A DNA stretch of 64,000 bases from CAYOZN01 sp964408455. Its GTDB lineage: Bacteria; Planctomycetota; Phycisphaerae; UBA1845; UTPLA1. The stretch lies in assembly GCA_964408455.1 (NCBI GenBank), contig CAYOZN010000003.1, positions 241,686 through 305,685 on the forward strand, given 5' to 3'. Made by a program: the position numbers and the translations under genes. Position 1 is the stretch's first letter, and the number at the start of each line of letters is the position of its first letter. Positions 1-8,407 of the stretch are shown in pieces. Below the pieces are notes generated by a model, which had not been told where the DNA came from, did not search any database, and saw only the letters and a list, made by a program, of their open reading frames with translations.

Positions 1-1741
1 CCAGCGAAAACGTGGATGACACCGTCTCGTCGGCATTCTCCCCGAGTTGTACGAGGCGAAGTTCGCGCGCCGCGCCGAACTGGGCCTCGGCTTCGTTCAG
101 CATTCCCAGCCCCATGTAGGTCTCGCCGATGGTGGATCGCACCGACGCCTCGACCAGGGGCTGTTCGCCGAGTTGTTCCTCGATCGAGGCCTCGGCATTC
201 TCCAGCAGATCGACGACCTTGACGTCCTTTCCCTTTTTTTCGGGGCTGGCGGAGGCGAGCATGCCGTTTAGAAAGCGGTTCACCGCCTTGAGCTTGGCCG
301 ACTCGGCCAGGGCATCGGCACGCGCCGTTTCGGCCAGCTTCAACGCCGCGCGCTCGCGCTGGTACAGGGCTGATGCGACGATCGCCGCTCCCGTCACCAG
401 CGTCACGAACGACAGTGCCGCAGCGGTGGCAAGTCGATGCCGGCGGACGACCTTGCGCACCACGTACCACGCGCTGTCGCCACGGGCCGCTACCGGCTCT
501 CCCGCCAGCCAGCGCCGCAGATCGTCGCGCAGTTCACCCGCCGACTGGTAGCGCCGCACGGCGTCCTTCGCCAGGCACTTAAGTACGATGTTTTCGAGGT
601 CGGCATCCAGCTCGCTCCGGATGTTGCGGGGACGCGCCGGTTCTGTTCGCGCGATGTGATCGGCCACCACACGCCAGTTGCCGTCCACCGGGTACGGAAA
701 GCGGCCCGTCAGCACCTGGAACAGAATGACGCCCAGGGAATAGACGTCGCTGCGGACATCGAGCAGCTCGGCCGCGCCGCCCGCCTGCTCGGGACTCGCC
801 CACGGCAGCGAGCCGACGAACTGCCCCTCGGCCGTCATGGTGAGCTGCGTAAGCTCGCCGGCCGCCAGGATCTTGGCGAGCCCAAAGTCGAGGACGTGCG
901 GCTCGCCGGCATCGTCCACCAGGATGTTGCCCGGCTTCAGATCGCGATGAATGATTCCACGCAGGTGTGCCGCATTGACGGCGTCGCAGATCTTCACGAA
1001 GCGCGCGACCGCCGCCCGGACATCCCGCGCCGCGGCAGCAGGCGCGCCAGCAACCGTCGGCCTCCCCGCCATCCGCACCGCATCAAACAGGTGCAGCGGC
1101 TGGCCGTCGATCAGGTCCATGACCAGAAAGTGCCGCCCGGCGACTGAGCCGCTGTCGTGCACCGAGACCAGATTTGGGTGTTTCAATAATCCGAGGATCA
1201 GAATTTCCCGCTCGAATCGGGCCAGATCGCGTGCCTGCGGCGCCTGGCTTTCATGCAGTACCTTCACCGCGACGGCCCGGCTGGTGGATTTTTGAAGCGC
1301 CTCGTAGACCACGCCCTGTCCGCCGCGATGAATCTCCCGGGTGATGGCGTAGCCGCGAAATTCCAGCAACGCTGCAATATTCGATGCGTCGGGAATGGCC
1401 GGTTCCGGCAAGCCCGATTCGCCCGGTGTAAACGCTGCATCCCATCGCGCTCCCCTACGCGCCGCATCCGTCAGCGAAACTTCACGCCCGGCAAGCCCCT
1501 CGCGGGCGCTCGACGGAGACTCGGCCGCACGACGGGCGCGCTCCATCATGGCCAATAGCGCCAGCTCTTCTCCCAGTTCGGGCATCAGCTCCGAATGCAT
1601 GGCCGTGACCGAGTCATCCGGCAACCGTTCGCCCGCGGCCCGGCGGGACATGCAGTCCTCAACGATCCGCCGAATCCGCGCGGCGCGCCGCTGAGAGTCG
1701 TGGAGCGAGACATTCGACGATGGATCGTGTCCGGGCTGCAT
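1..1741 (-). CDS. Membrane Ser/Thr protein kinase with C-terminal TPR-like tail (partial, runs off left edge)
   Basis: Reading leftward from an ATG at 1741, this is a Hanks-type kinase. A glycine loop (GGQGVVYEAL) is followed by VAVKV with the ATP-binding lysine at residue 160, the catalytic HRDLKPGN loop (HRD 265-267), a DFGLAK activation segment and a SPEQ motif. A hydrophobic segment near residues 434-457 should span the membrane. The sequence after it (AEASIEEQLGEQ..GETYMGLGMLNEAE) looks like tetratricopeptide repeats. The gene has no stop in the window, so it is cut by the edge. The sigma-factor gene ends 74 bases upstream on the same strand, and the two are probably co-transcribed. Kinase and ECF-type sigma pairs are common in planctomycetes, where the kinase is thought to signal from the envelope. 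The target is unknown. Confidence 0.93.
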   Translation of the reverse strand, partial: MQPGHDPSSNVSLHDSQRRAARIRRIVEDCMSRRAAGERLPDDSVTAMHSELMPELGEELALLAMMERARRAAESPSSAREGLAGREVSLTDAARRGARWDAAFTPGESGLPEPAIPDASNIAALLEFRGYAITREIHRGGQGVVYEALQKSTSRAVAVKVLHESQAPQARDLARFEREILILGLLKHPNLVSVHDSGSVAGRHFLVMDLIDGQPLHLFDAVRMAGRPTVAGAPAAAARDVRAAVARFVKICDAVNAAHLRGIIHRDLKPGNILVDDAGEPHVLDFGLAKILAAGELTQLTMTAEGQFVGSLPWASPEQAGGAAELLDVRSDVYSLGVILFQVLTGRFPYPVDGNWRVVADHIARTEPARPRNIRSELDADLENIVLKCLAKDAVRRYQSAGELRDDLRRWLAGEPVAARGDSAWYVVRKVVRRHRLATAAALSFVTLVTGAAIVASALYQRERAALKLAETARADALAESAKLKAVNRFLNGMLASASPEKKGKDVKVVDLLENAEASIEEQLGEQPLVEASVRSTIGETYMGLGMLNEAEAQFGAARELRLVQLGENADETVSSTFSL

Positions 1742-1815
1742 GGCGAAAGAACCTGGCTTGGGGGCTGAATTGGACGCCGCTGTCTTAACAGCGTATTCCG
1801 CCGGCCGCGCCTCCC

Positions 1816-2454
1816 CTATCCCGTGGAAAAAAATCGCGAACCATCGCCCAGGGCCTCCCGAAGCCGTTGCAGGCCCCGACTGCACAGCTTGTGGACCGCC
1901 CGCTCGGTGCGCTCCATGCGGGCGGCCGTGTCTGCGACCGACAGCCCCTCGATATATCGCAGCCGAATGGCGTCCCGATATTCGGGCTTGAGCGTCCCGA
2001 TGGCGTTCCGGACGGCCCCGGCGGCCTCGTGCCCGGCCGCCGAACGGCTCGGCGTGCGCTCACTGACGTAAACAAGGTCGAGCAGGGCAAGCATCGCACT
2101 CTGCTCCGCGGTCGGCGAGGCCTCGACCGGGGCGCGGCCGCCGCCGCGCTTGGCGGCACGATGAGCCCGCACGGCGTCCAGCACGCGATGATCGGCGATC
2201 GTGCACAGCCAGCGGAAAAACGCATTGTCGCTGTCCGGACGAAAGCTGCCGATGCCGCGATAGACTTCGGCGTATGTCTCCTGGAGGATGTCATCCGCCG
2301 CCACGGTCACCGCGAGCGTCGGCGGAATCTTGTTCGTGACCACTGCCACCAGCGCCTTGTGGTGCGCGAGGATGAGCCTCTCCAGCGCGAGCGGTTCGCC
2401 CGCGATGGCACGCTCCAGGAGTTGGCTGTCCGGGGAATTGTCAGATTCGGCCAT
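1816..2454 (-). CDS. ECF-type RNA polymerase sigma factor
   Basis: A 212-residue sigma-70-family protein. Region 2 lies at about residues 20-90 (ILAHHKALVAVV, ADDILQETYAEVYRGI, FFRWLCTIADHRVLDAVRAH). Region 4, a helix-turn-helix, lies at about 150-205 (TLKPEYRDAIRLRYIEGLS, ARMERTERAVHKLCSRGLQRL). Regions 1 and 3 are absent, as is normal for ECF factors. It would direct polymerase to a dedicated promoter set. No anti-sigma gene is visible next to it; the downstream membrane kinase is the likely regulator (inference from gene order). A TATAAT box lies 42 bases upstream of the ATG. Confidence 0.92.
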   Translation of the reverse strand: MAESDNSPDSQLLERAIAGEPLALERLILAHHKALVAVVTNKIPPTLAVTVAADDILQETYAEVYRGIGSFRPDSDNAFFRWLCTIADHRVLDAVRAHRAAKRGGGRAPVEASPTAEQSAMLALLDLVYVSERTPSRSAAGHEAAGAVRNAIGTLKPEYRDAIRLRYIEGLSVADTAARMERTERAVHKLCSRGLQRLREALGDGSRFFSTG

Positions 2455-2495
2455 GAACGATGCCCGCGAACCGATGAATGGCTCTGCGCCGGCGG

Positions 2496-2501
2496 ATTAT
2501 A
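2496..2501 (-). promoter_or_regulatory. Candidate -10 box (TATAAT) for the sigma-factor gene
   Basis: A perfect TATAAT lies on the minus strand, 42 bases before the sigma-factor ATG. No good -35 hexamer is seen at 16-18 bases (the best match is CACTTA), so the promoter is either weak or activator-dependent. Confidence 0.4.
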
Positions 2502-2640
2502 CCGCATCGGCAACCCATAAGTGACATCCTCCCAACGGCAGGACGGCCGTGGCGATTACACCGGCTGTTATCCGGCACAAGTGGGCGGTATGCTGCTCTC
2601 TTCGAAACTGGAATGCTCGGCTTATTTGCGGCCCTTGCCG

Positions 2641-3348
2641 ATGAACACACATCTCGAATTCGACCGTACGCTTCGCATTGCCATCGTCAGGCACATCGTC
2701 GACAAGGGCCACGCGCCGGACGCGCATGGTCTTGCGGCCATGTACGACTGCACCGTCGAACAGGTCGAAGCGTCCCTGGCGCGCCTTCACGAACATCACG
2801 GCCTGGTCCTGCATCCGCATTCCCATCGCGTCTGGCTGGCGCACCCATTCTCGACGGCACCGACCCACTTCTACGTCGAGCGGATTGCCGGCCCGGAGGG
2901 CTCGACATCGCACGGCTGGTGGGCCAACTGCGCGAAGTGCGCCCTGGGAATCGCGGCCATCGTCGGCGGCGATGTCGTCATTTCCACGCGCCTGGGCGCC
3001 GAGCGCGAGCCCCTCGATTTGCGCGTCGAGAACGGCCGGCCGCAGGAGGAAGAGTTGCTCATGCACGTCGCGGTGCCGGTCGCGCACTGGTGGGATAACG
3101 TCTGCTACACGTGCGCCACCATCCTTTTCTTCCGCAACGAAGCGCAAGTGAGCGCCTGGTCGGCGAACCACGGCATCAGCCGCGGCGCGATCATGAGCCT
3201 TGCAACAGCATGGGAACTTGCGCGGCAGTGGTATGGCGCCACGCTGACTCCAGATTGGCGGCGGAAAACGCCGTTGGAGGCGTCGCAACTATTTCAACAG
3301 CTCAATCTCACCGGAGACTTCTGGCACGTACCCGAACATTGGCGATAG
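2641..3348 (+). CDS. MerB-like (alkylmercury lyase family) protein
   Basis: A protein of 235 residues from the ATG at 2641; a GTG at 2521 would add 40 unconvincing residues. The N-terminal half looks like a winged helix (DRTLRIAIVRHIVDKGHAPD, AMYDCTVEQVEASLARL), as in MerB. The C-terminal half follows the MerB fold: a WWANCAKCALG segment at residues 93-103, and DNVCYTCATILFF at 152-164 followed by an EAQVSAW segment. In MerB the catalytic set is Cys96, Asp99 and Cys159. Here C97 and C155 or C158 are kept, but the Asp position is C100. The residues resemble a metal-binding cysteine cluster, so mercury-carbon cleavage is doubtful. No other mer genes are nearby. It is transcribed divergently from the sigma factor. 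Confidence 0.72.
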   Translation: MNTHLEFDRTLRIAIVRHIVDKGHAPDAHGLAAMYDCTVEQVEASLARLHEHHGLVLHPHSHRVWLAHPFSTAPTHFYVERIAGPEGSTSHGWWANCAKCALGIAAIVGGDVVISTRLGAEREPLDLRVENGRPQEEELLMHVAVPVAHWWDNVCYTCATILFFRNEAQVSAWSANHGISRGAIMSLATAWELARQWYGATLTPDWRRKTPLEASQLFQQLNLTGDFWHVPEHWR

Positions 3349-3486
3349 CTGATCGATCGATGCACTCGGTTCGTGGATGATCGCCCGAGCCGGCGCACTG
3401 TCGGCGAGCAAATGGCTCAGCCGGTGATCAGGCGGGCATTCGCACGATTTCCGCGTTGTGCGCGGCCGCTTTCGCGCAAAATGCCG

Positions 3487-4578
3487 TCACTCGGGCTTGT
3501 ATAGTAGCCCGGCGGCGCGGGTGAACGTCGACTCATCAAATCCGAGGGCCTGTTTCAGACGCAGGTCCTGCTCGATCCAGGAGGGTAGCGCGGCAATGCG
3601 CCGGCGCTCGCGTCGGCGCACGCGCAGCATAAAGGGCGCCAGCATCACGGGGATGGGGTAATCGCTGCCCCAGACGATCTTCCGGTGCAGGGCCTTGCGC
3701 CGGGCGAGTTCGCGCAGCCAGCGGGTTCGGCCGAAGGCCGCCAGGGCCGAGTTGTCGCCGTAGAGGGGCGCATCGCGAAATTCGCCCGCCAGGGCATCGA
3801 CGAAGATGTTGAAGCCGTTGCGGTTCTGCCAGGGGAAGGACGGCGTCGCCATATGGGCCACAATGACGGTGGGCATGGCGTGCTCGCGGCGCAGGCGGCG
3901 AAGCGTGTCGAGCATGGGGCCGGGGTGCTCGAATTCGAGGTGCTGTCGGGAGAGCGACATTTCGCCGCCATAGTGAATCAGCATCGGCACTTTCAATTCG
4001 GCCGCCTTGCGCAGGAAGGCCATCGTGCGCGGGTCCTCGGCGCGGATGTTCTGGTGAATGGGCAGCCATTTGATCAGCGCCGCCCCGCCGGCGACCACTT
4101 CCTCCAGCAGGGCGCAGGCATCGCGATCGCCGTCGCGTCGATAGGGATGAATGGAGGCGCCGAACAGAAAGCGATCAGCGTGCATTGCACACTGGGCGCG
4201 CACGAAGCTGTTGGAGGCGTACAGGTCGGTGCCATATCGCTGACCCTTTTCGGCGGGGCCGAGCGGCCGACCTGCATCGTCGTGATACTCGTCAAATGCC
4301 AGCAGCACCAGGCGGTCGATCCCGCTGCAATCGAACCAGTGGCGGCGGTTTACATCGGCTATCGCAGAATCGAGCGCCTCGCCCGCGGGAAGCTTTGGAT
4401 CGACGCCGAGCCAGCGCTTGACGAAGAACCAGGCGGGCCGGGCCAGCATGCGCGGAGAGAAATAGCTGTCGAGGCCGCGGGCGCCCTGTGCTCCCTCCGG
4501 CTCGAACGAAAAACGGGGCAACGACGCGTCGGCGCGCCTGGCGGAAAAACCGATGTGACAGTGTACGTCGATCACCAT
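3487..4578 (-). CDS. Amidohydrolase-family metal-dependent hydrolase (TIM barrel)
   Basis: A 363-residue soluble protein of the amidohydrolase_2 type. Metal-binding landmarks appear in order: VHCH at residues 5-8, IHPYR in the middle, KWLP, LIHYGGE, VIVAHMATPSFPW and the late GSDYPIP with the catalytic Asp. The family hydrolyses or decarboxylates small carboxylates and amides through a TIM-barrel metal centre. The substrate cannot be read from the sequence. It is divergent from the GMC oxidoreductase gene, with only 42 bases between the two starts. Confidence 0.85.
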   Translation of the reverse strand: MVIDVHCHIGFSARRADASLPRFSFEPEGAQGARGLDSYFSPRMLARPAWFFVKRWLGVDPKLPAGEALDSAIADVNRRHWFDCSGIDRLVLLAFDEYHDDAGRPLGPAEKGQRYGTDLYASNSFVRAQCAMHADRFLFGASIHPYRRDGDRDACALLEEVVAGGAALIKWLPIHQNIRAEDPRTMAFLRKAAELKVPMLIHYGGEMSLSRQHLEFEHPGPMLDTLRRLRREHAMPTVIVAHMATPSFPWQNRNGFNIFVDALAGEFRDAPLYGDNSALAAFGRTRWLRELARRKALHRKIVWGSDYPIPVMLAPFMLRVRRRERRRIAALPSWIEQDLRLKQALGFDESTFTRAAGLLYKPE

Positions 4579-4620
4579 GCCAGCGTGCCGTCCCTCTGAA
4601 AACGGAGTATAACCTCACCT

Positions 4621-6114
4621 GTGCGGCTGGGCGCATCAGGGTTTCACCTGACGCCCCGCGCGCATCAGGACCAGCTCGGCGTGGATTTTGACGCGGATGT
4701 CATCGTCATCGGTTCGGGTTTCGGCGGTTCGGTCTGTGCCCTTCGCGCCGCCGAGGCGGGCCTCCGCACCCTCGTGCTGGAGCGAGGACCGCGCGTCGAT
4801 GCCGATCTGCTGGAGGGCATTGGCTCCGGCCGCGCACCGCTCTTTCATCGCCGCGGCACGCCGGGCATCGCCGAATTGCACCTGCGCAGTGGCCTGGCGG
4901 CACTGACCGGCAGCGGTGTCGGCGGCGGCTCGAACCTCTATACCGCGGTAACTCTCCCCGCCCCTGCCGAAGTATTTACGGACGCATGGCCGGTGGCGAT
5001 TCGCGCGACGCGTCTGGCCCGCGAGTACGAGAAGGTCGCTGCCGCGATTTGCCCCGCCCCGCTCGAGCGGGTTCCCGCTCGAACGACGGTGTTGGAGGAC
5101 GTCGCTCCGCAGCTTGGCGGGAAGTTTGTGAGGCTGCCGCTCGCGATCCGCGAGTGCCCCGATGCGTCCAGCTGCTCCGTGCCGCCGGCAATGGCCGGCG
5201 TTCGACGCGAGCTGGCCCATTGGCTTGCCGGCGGTCGGGCCACGCGCAAGCGCACGCTGGTAGAGACATACCTCGCCGGGGCGATAAACTCGGGTGCAAC
5301 CATTCGCCCGCTGCACGAAGTACGCCGCTGCATGCCCGAACGCGGCGGCTTTCGCGTCGTTTGTCGTCGAGTCGCCGCAAATCTCACTTGGCAGGAAGAA
5401 ACGCTGAGTGCACGCCGGGTGGTGCTTGCCGCCGGCACCTTGAACACGGTCCGACTGCTGTTCTCCTGGCGGGACCAGCACGGCGCCATGGCGCGACTAA
5501 GCCCGCGATTAGGTCACAATTTTTCGCTCAACGGGGACTATGCCGGGCTGTTGCTCGCGCCGCGCGAGCCCGAATTGGCCGATTGCGGTCCACCGGTCAC
5601 CGGTTGGCTGGACTTCTGGGCGTCGGATCGATTGTTCCTGATGGACTGCGGCCTGTGGCCCTTGGCAGCGCCGCTGGCGGGGGCAGGCTCGCGTCCCACG
5701 CTGGCATGGGCAATCGGCGTCATGGGTTACGACGGGCTGTCGGGCCAGCTTGTGTGCAACTGGCGCGGGCGCCTGGCGCACCGGTTCGACGCGACCGCTG
5801 CGATCCCGTTCGGGCAACGGCGGCTGCAACGGCTGAAGGAACTCGCGGAGGCGCTGAAGGCCCGGCTGCTGGTGCCGCCGGTGAGCCTGGTGCGGCGATT
5901 CCCGATCACGGTGCATCCGCTCGGCGGCGCGTGCATGGCGGTTGACGCGGCACACGGTGTGGTGGACGAAGGCGGACAGGTCTTCGGATGCGACGGGTTG
6001 TTCGTGGCGGACGGCAGCGTGCTGCCGACTGCCACCGGCGTAGCGCCGTCGATGACCATCGCGGCGCTGGCGGAGCGCATCGCGGTGCGGCTGGTGGATT
6101 CATGCCGGAGCTGA
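4621..6114 (+). CDS. FAD-dependent GMC oxidoreductase (cholesterol-oxidase-like)
   Basis: About 497 residues from a GTG start. The Rossmann FAD fingerprint VIVIGSGFGGSVCALRAA lies near residue 30, followed by VLERG. The substrate-domain segment GVGGGSNLYTAV is typical of cholesterol oxidase-like GMC enzymes. The C-terminal signature reads TVHPLGGACMA, then CDGLFVADGSVLPTATG and a closing PSMTIAALAERIA. It should oxidise an alcohol or sterol-like substrate with FAD. No signal peptide is seen; the first 30 residues are uncertain, and an internal start is possible. It overlaps the following PLP-enzyme gene by 13 bases, so the two are probably co-translated. Confidence 0.88.
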   Translation: MRLGASGFHLTPRAHQDQLGVDFDADVIVIGSGFGGSVCALRAAEAGLRTLVLERGPRVDADLLEGIGSGRAPLFHRRGTPGIAELHLRSGLAALTGSGVGGGSNLYTAVTLPAPAEVFTDAWPVAIRATRLAREYEKVAAAICPAPLERVPARTTVLEDVAPQLGGKFVRLPLAIRECPDASSCSVPPAMAGVRRELAHWLAGGRATRKRTLVETYLAGAINSGATIRPLHEVRRCMPERGGFRVVCRRVAANLTWQEETLSARRVVLAAGTLNTVRLLFSWRDQHGAMARLSPRLGHNFSLNGDYAGLLLAPREPELADCGPPVTGWLDFWASDRLFLMDCGLWPLAAPLAGAGSRPTLAWAIGVMGYDGLSGQLVCNWRGRLAHRFDATAAIPFGQRRLQRLKELAEALKARLLVPPVSLVRRFPITVHPLGGACMAVDAAHGVVDEGGQVFGCDGLFVADGSVLPTATGVAPSMTIAALAERIAVRLVDSCRS

Positions 6115-7202
6115 CGTCCGAGGCGATTGACGAACTGCCGCTGTTTGAGCGGTTCCCGCGCCTGGGCGCTGCCCTGCCGCGATGTCGTATCGGCACGTGG
6201 CCGACGCCGGTTGTAGCGGCAGATCGCTTTGCGGCGGCGCAGGGTCTGCCGCTGCTGTGGATCAAGCGCGAGGATCTCAGCCACGCCGAGGCTGGCGGCA
6301 ACAAGATACGCGGCCTGGAGTTCATCCTTGGAGAGGCGGCGCGGCGCGGCGTTCGAACGCTGTTCACGCTCAGCTCGGCCGGCAGCCATCACGTCTGCAA
6401 GACGGCGTGGCATGCGCGCCGGCTTGGCATCGGGACGCTGGCCCTGGTCGTGCATCAACCCTGCGCGGACTATGTACGCCGCAACCTGGCCAGCGGATTC
6501 GCGGCCTCGGCCGAGCTCATCGCTGTCAATCCCTTGACACTTTTGCCGCGCGCTGCGGCGGCGATCGCGCGGGCCCGCCGGGCCGGGCCGTGGATGATGG
6601 TCGGGCCGGGCGGCACTTCGCCGCTATCCTGCGTCGGTCACGTGAATGCCGCCTTCGAGCTGAAGCGCCAGATCGACGCGAGCGTCTGCCCCGAACCGGA
6701 TGTCATCTTCGTGGCCATGGGCAGCCTGGGGACCGCGGCGGGCCTGCTGCTGGGACTGAAGCTGGCCGGGCTGAAGACGCGCGTCGTCGGTGTGGTGGTC
6801 AGTTACCGCTGGTATTGCACCCGCGCCCGGGCGGTGCGGCTCGCGCGGCGGACGCTGCGGCTCATGCGCCGGCTGGACCCTGCGGTACCGGAAGTGCTGC
6901 TGGCGCGCAGCGATGTGGATGTAGACCGCTCGGCGCTGGGCAGGGGCTATGCGCACTTCACCCCCGCCGCGGCGGCCCTTCTGAAATCGATGCAGGATAC
7001 GCAGGGGCTCACGCTCGATGGCACCTACACGGCCAAGACGCTGGACGCGGCGGTGCGATACCTGCGGAGCGAGAGACGCGAGATCGTCCCGATGTTCTGG
7101 CATACCTTTCACCGCATGCCGCCGGCCGGCGCGGACTTGGCGGTCCCGCCGGGACTGAGTCGCTACTTTGACGGCCGGCTTCAGCCGCTGGATGGCGTTT
7201 GA
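6102..7202 (+). CDS. PLP-dependent deaminase/desulfhydrase (ACC deaminase / D-cysteine desulfhydrase family)
   Basis: A 366-residue fold-type II PLP enzyme. The ATG at 6102 sits inside the end of the GMC gene; a longer frame opening at 5988 is only read-through of that gene. Family marks are PTPVVAADRF, LWIKREDLSHAEAGGNKIRGLEF with the Schiff-base lysine in GGNKIRGLE, TLSSAGSHHVCKTAWHAR and the late FVAMGSLGTAAGLLLG phosphate-binding loop. The family deaminates 1-aminocyclopropane-1-carboxylate or desulfhydrates D-cysteine. Which of these applies here cannot be decided from sequence alone. Partnership with the GMC enzyme is inferred only from the overlap. Confidence 0.87.
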   Translation: MPELTSEAIDELPLFERFPRLGAALPRCRIGTWPTPVVAADRFAAAQGLPLLWIKREDLSHAEAGGNKIRGLEFILGEAARRGVRTLFTLSSAGSHHVCKTAWHARRLGIGTLALVVHQPCADYVRRNLASGFAASAELIAVNPLTLLPRAAAAIARARRAGPWMMVGPGGTSPLSCVGHVNAAFELKRQIDASVCPEPDVIFVAMGSLGTAAGLLLGLKLAGLKTRVVGVVVSYRWYCTRARAVRLARRTLRLMRRLDPAVPEVLLARSDVDVDRSALGRGYAHFTPAAAALLKSMQDTQGLTLDGTYTAKTLDAAVRYLRSERREIVPMFWHTFHRMPPAGADLAVPPGLSRYFDGRLQPLDGV

Positions 7203-7307
7203 GCCGATCGCGACGCCGATAGAGTCCCCGGCATCTCTGGCGGCATTCGGGCGCATCCTGCGATTGCGATAAGGAGCCTCGTGGGCAGGGTCGCGCCAAT
7301 CCACCGG

Positions 7308-7748
7308 TCAGGGCGGCTTGCCGGCGTCAGGGCAGAACTCGGCGGGGTCGATCTTCTGCTTGAAACGGACGGCGACGTGGTGCACGTTTGCCTTGCGGAA
7401 CGAACAGCGGACGACGACCGCCTCGATGTTCTTCCACGAGCCGCGCAGGTTGACGAGCCGGATGACGCAGCGCGTGCCGGGGTACACGAAGCCGCCGTGA
7501 AGAAATGCCATTCCAGAGGCACTGAGATTGTGCGGGTAGATCAGGAAGGCGGTGGTGGTTTCGGCGCCCGGATTCTGGACGTGCATCACGCAGCCCGGTG
7601 CCCGATATCGATAGCGCTCGCCGTCGCGCCGATTGGCGGCGGCGGGTTTATTGGTCTCGTCGAGATGGGCGAGAATTTCATTGATGCAGGCTTCGTCGAG
7701 CCGGATGGTGCGAAGCAGATTGGGGATAGCGGAAGCGCCCACGGCCAC
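7308..7748 (-). CDS. PilZ-domain protein
   Basis: 146 residues. A short N-terminal helical part (RTIRLDEACINEILAHLDE) is followed by a PilZ domain with the cyclic-di-GMP motif RRDGERYRYR and, later, NLSASGMAF (the D/NxSxxG box). The rest is a small beta barrel. PilZ proteins act as c-di-GMP receptors in surface attachment or motility. A paralogue with the same N-terminal layout (RFGPAELKALMNELDA before the RR box) lies at 32580-32996. The downstream neighbour is unrelated, and no diguanylate cyclase is in the window. Confidence 0.85.
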   Translation of the reverse strand: MAVGASAIPNLLRTIRLDEACINEILAHLDETNKPAAANRRDGERYRYRAPGCVMHVQNPGAETTTAFLIYPHNLSASGMAFLHGGFVYPGTRCVIRLVNLRGSWKNIEAVVVRCSFRKANVHHVAVRFKQKIDPAEFCPDAGKPP

Positions 7749-7985
7749 TGATTCCTGTCAGGGGACAGTTGTTACGCGGATCCGCCGACAGGCGTCCCCC
7801 GATTCCTTTCTATCGGGTGGGTTCGGACGCCGGGTTAGGCTGCCGAGCGTTGGCGGCGCGGACCATCCCCCAGCCGGCCGTACTGTTCAGACCGAAAGCG
7901 GCGAATGGCGGCTCAGGCGGCCGCGGAAATCCGATAACAAAAATCGCGCGAGTGGCACTCGGCCCGGTCAACACCGCGACGGGGA

Positions 7986-8180
7986 CTACTCGTCATCGTC
8001 AAAGAAACTGCCGTCGTCGTCATCCTCGCAGAACGAGCTGAAGAAATCATCATCGTCGTCGTCGAAGGCATCGCTGAAGTCGTCGTCATCGTCGCACACC
8101 GCGTCGCATCCGCTATTGAGCGGCACGAAAAGGACAGAGGCGAGACCAAGCATCAGGATCGTCAACCAATTCTTGCGCAT
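7986..8180 (-). CDS. Small aspartate-rich lipoprotein
   Basis: 64 residues. The start is the ATG at 8180, because TAGGAG lies seven bases upstream; an earlier in-frame start has no such site. A lipoprotein signal peptide (MRKNWLTILMLGLASVLF) ends in a lipobox (LNSGC). The mature part is about 40 residues of aspartate blocks alternating with Phe/Ser pairs (CDDDDDF, AFDDDDDDFFSSF, CEDDDDGSFFDDD) with almost no other residue types. Nothing is recognised by family. It looks like a membrane-tethered acidic tail that could bind cations, but that is inference. It is transcribed away from the cytochrome gene at 8408. Confidence 0.7.
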   Translation of the reverse strand: MRKNWLTILMLGLASVLFVPLNSGCDAVCDDDDDFSDAFDDDDDDFFSSFCEDDDDGSFFDDDE

Positions 8181-8336
8181 GAAATAACTCCTAAACCAGC
8201 AGGACGCGAGGCACCAGCGTGTGATGGTGGATAAACCCCGAATCATTAGACGACCGGAACATTATGGCTGTTGTCGCGCGCAGATGTAAAGCACGTGGCG
8301 CGGGGACCTGAATCTCGGGGGACTTTAAGGGCGCCG

Positions 8337-8365
8337 TTGAGTTTTTGCCCGGATTGCGGAATAAT
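8337..8365 (+). promoter_or_regulatory. Candidate sigma-70-type promoter of the multihaem cytochrome operon
   Basis: TTGAGT at 8337-8342 and AATAAT at 8360-8365 are separated by exactly 17 bases, 43 bases before the cytochrome ATG. This matches 4 of 6 and 5 of 6 consensus bases. The -10 lies inside a perfect inverted repeat (see next entry). Confidence 0.5.
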
Positions 8366-8380
8366 TATGCCTTATTCCGC
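8356..8380 (+). promoter_or_regulatory. Perfect 9-bp inverted repeat over the -10 region (operator candidate)
   Basis: GCGGAATAA at 8356-8364, seven bases, then TTATTCCGC at 8372-8380. The two arms are exact reverse complements, and the left arm contains the predicted -10. The position fits a dimeric repressor or other regulator of the multihaem cytochrome gene. An RNA hairpin near the 5' end is the alternative. Confidence 0.5.
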
Positions 8381-8407
8381 TCTCCACTATCCGAAAGGAA
8401 GCCGGCG

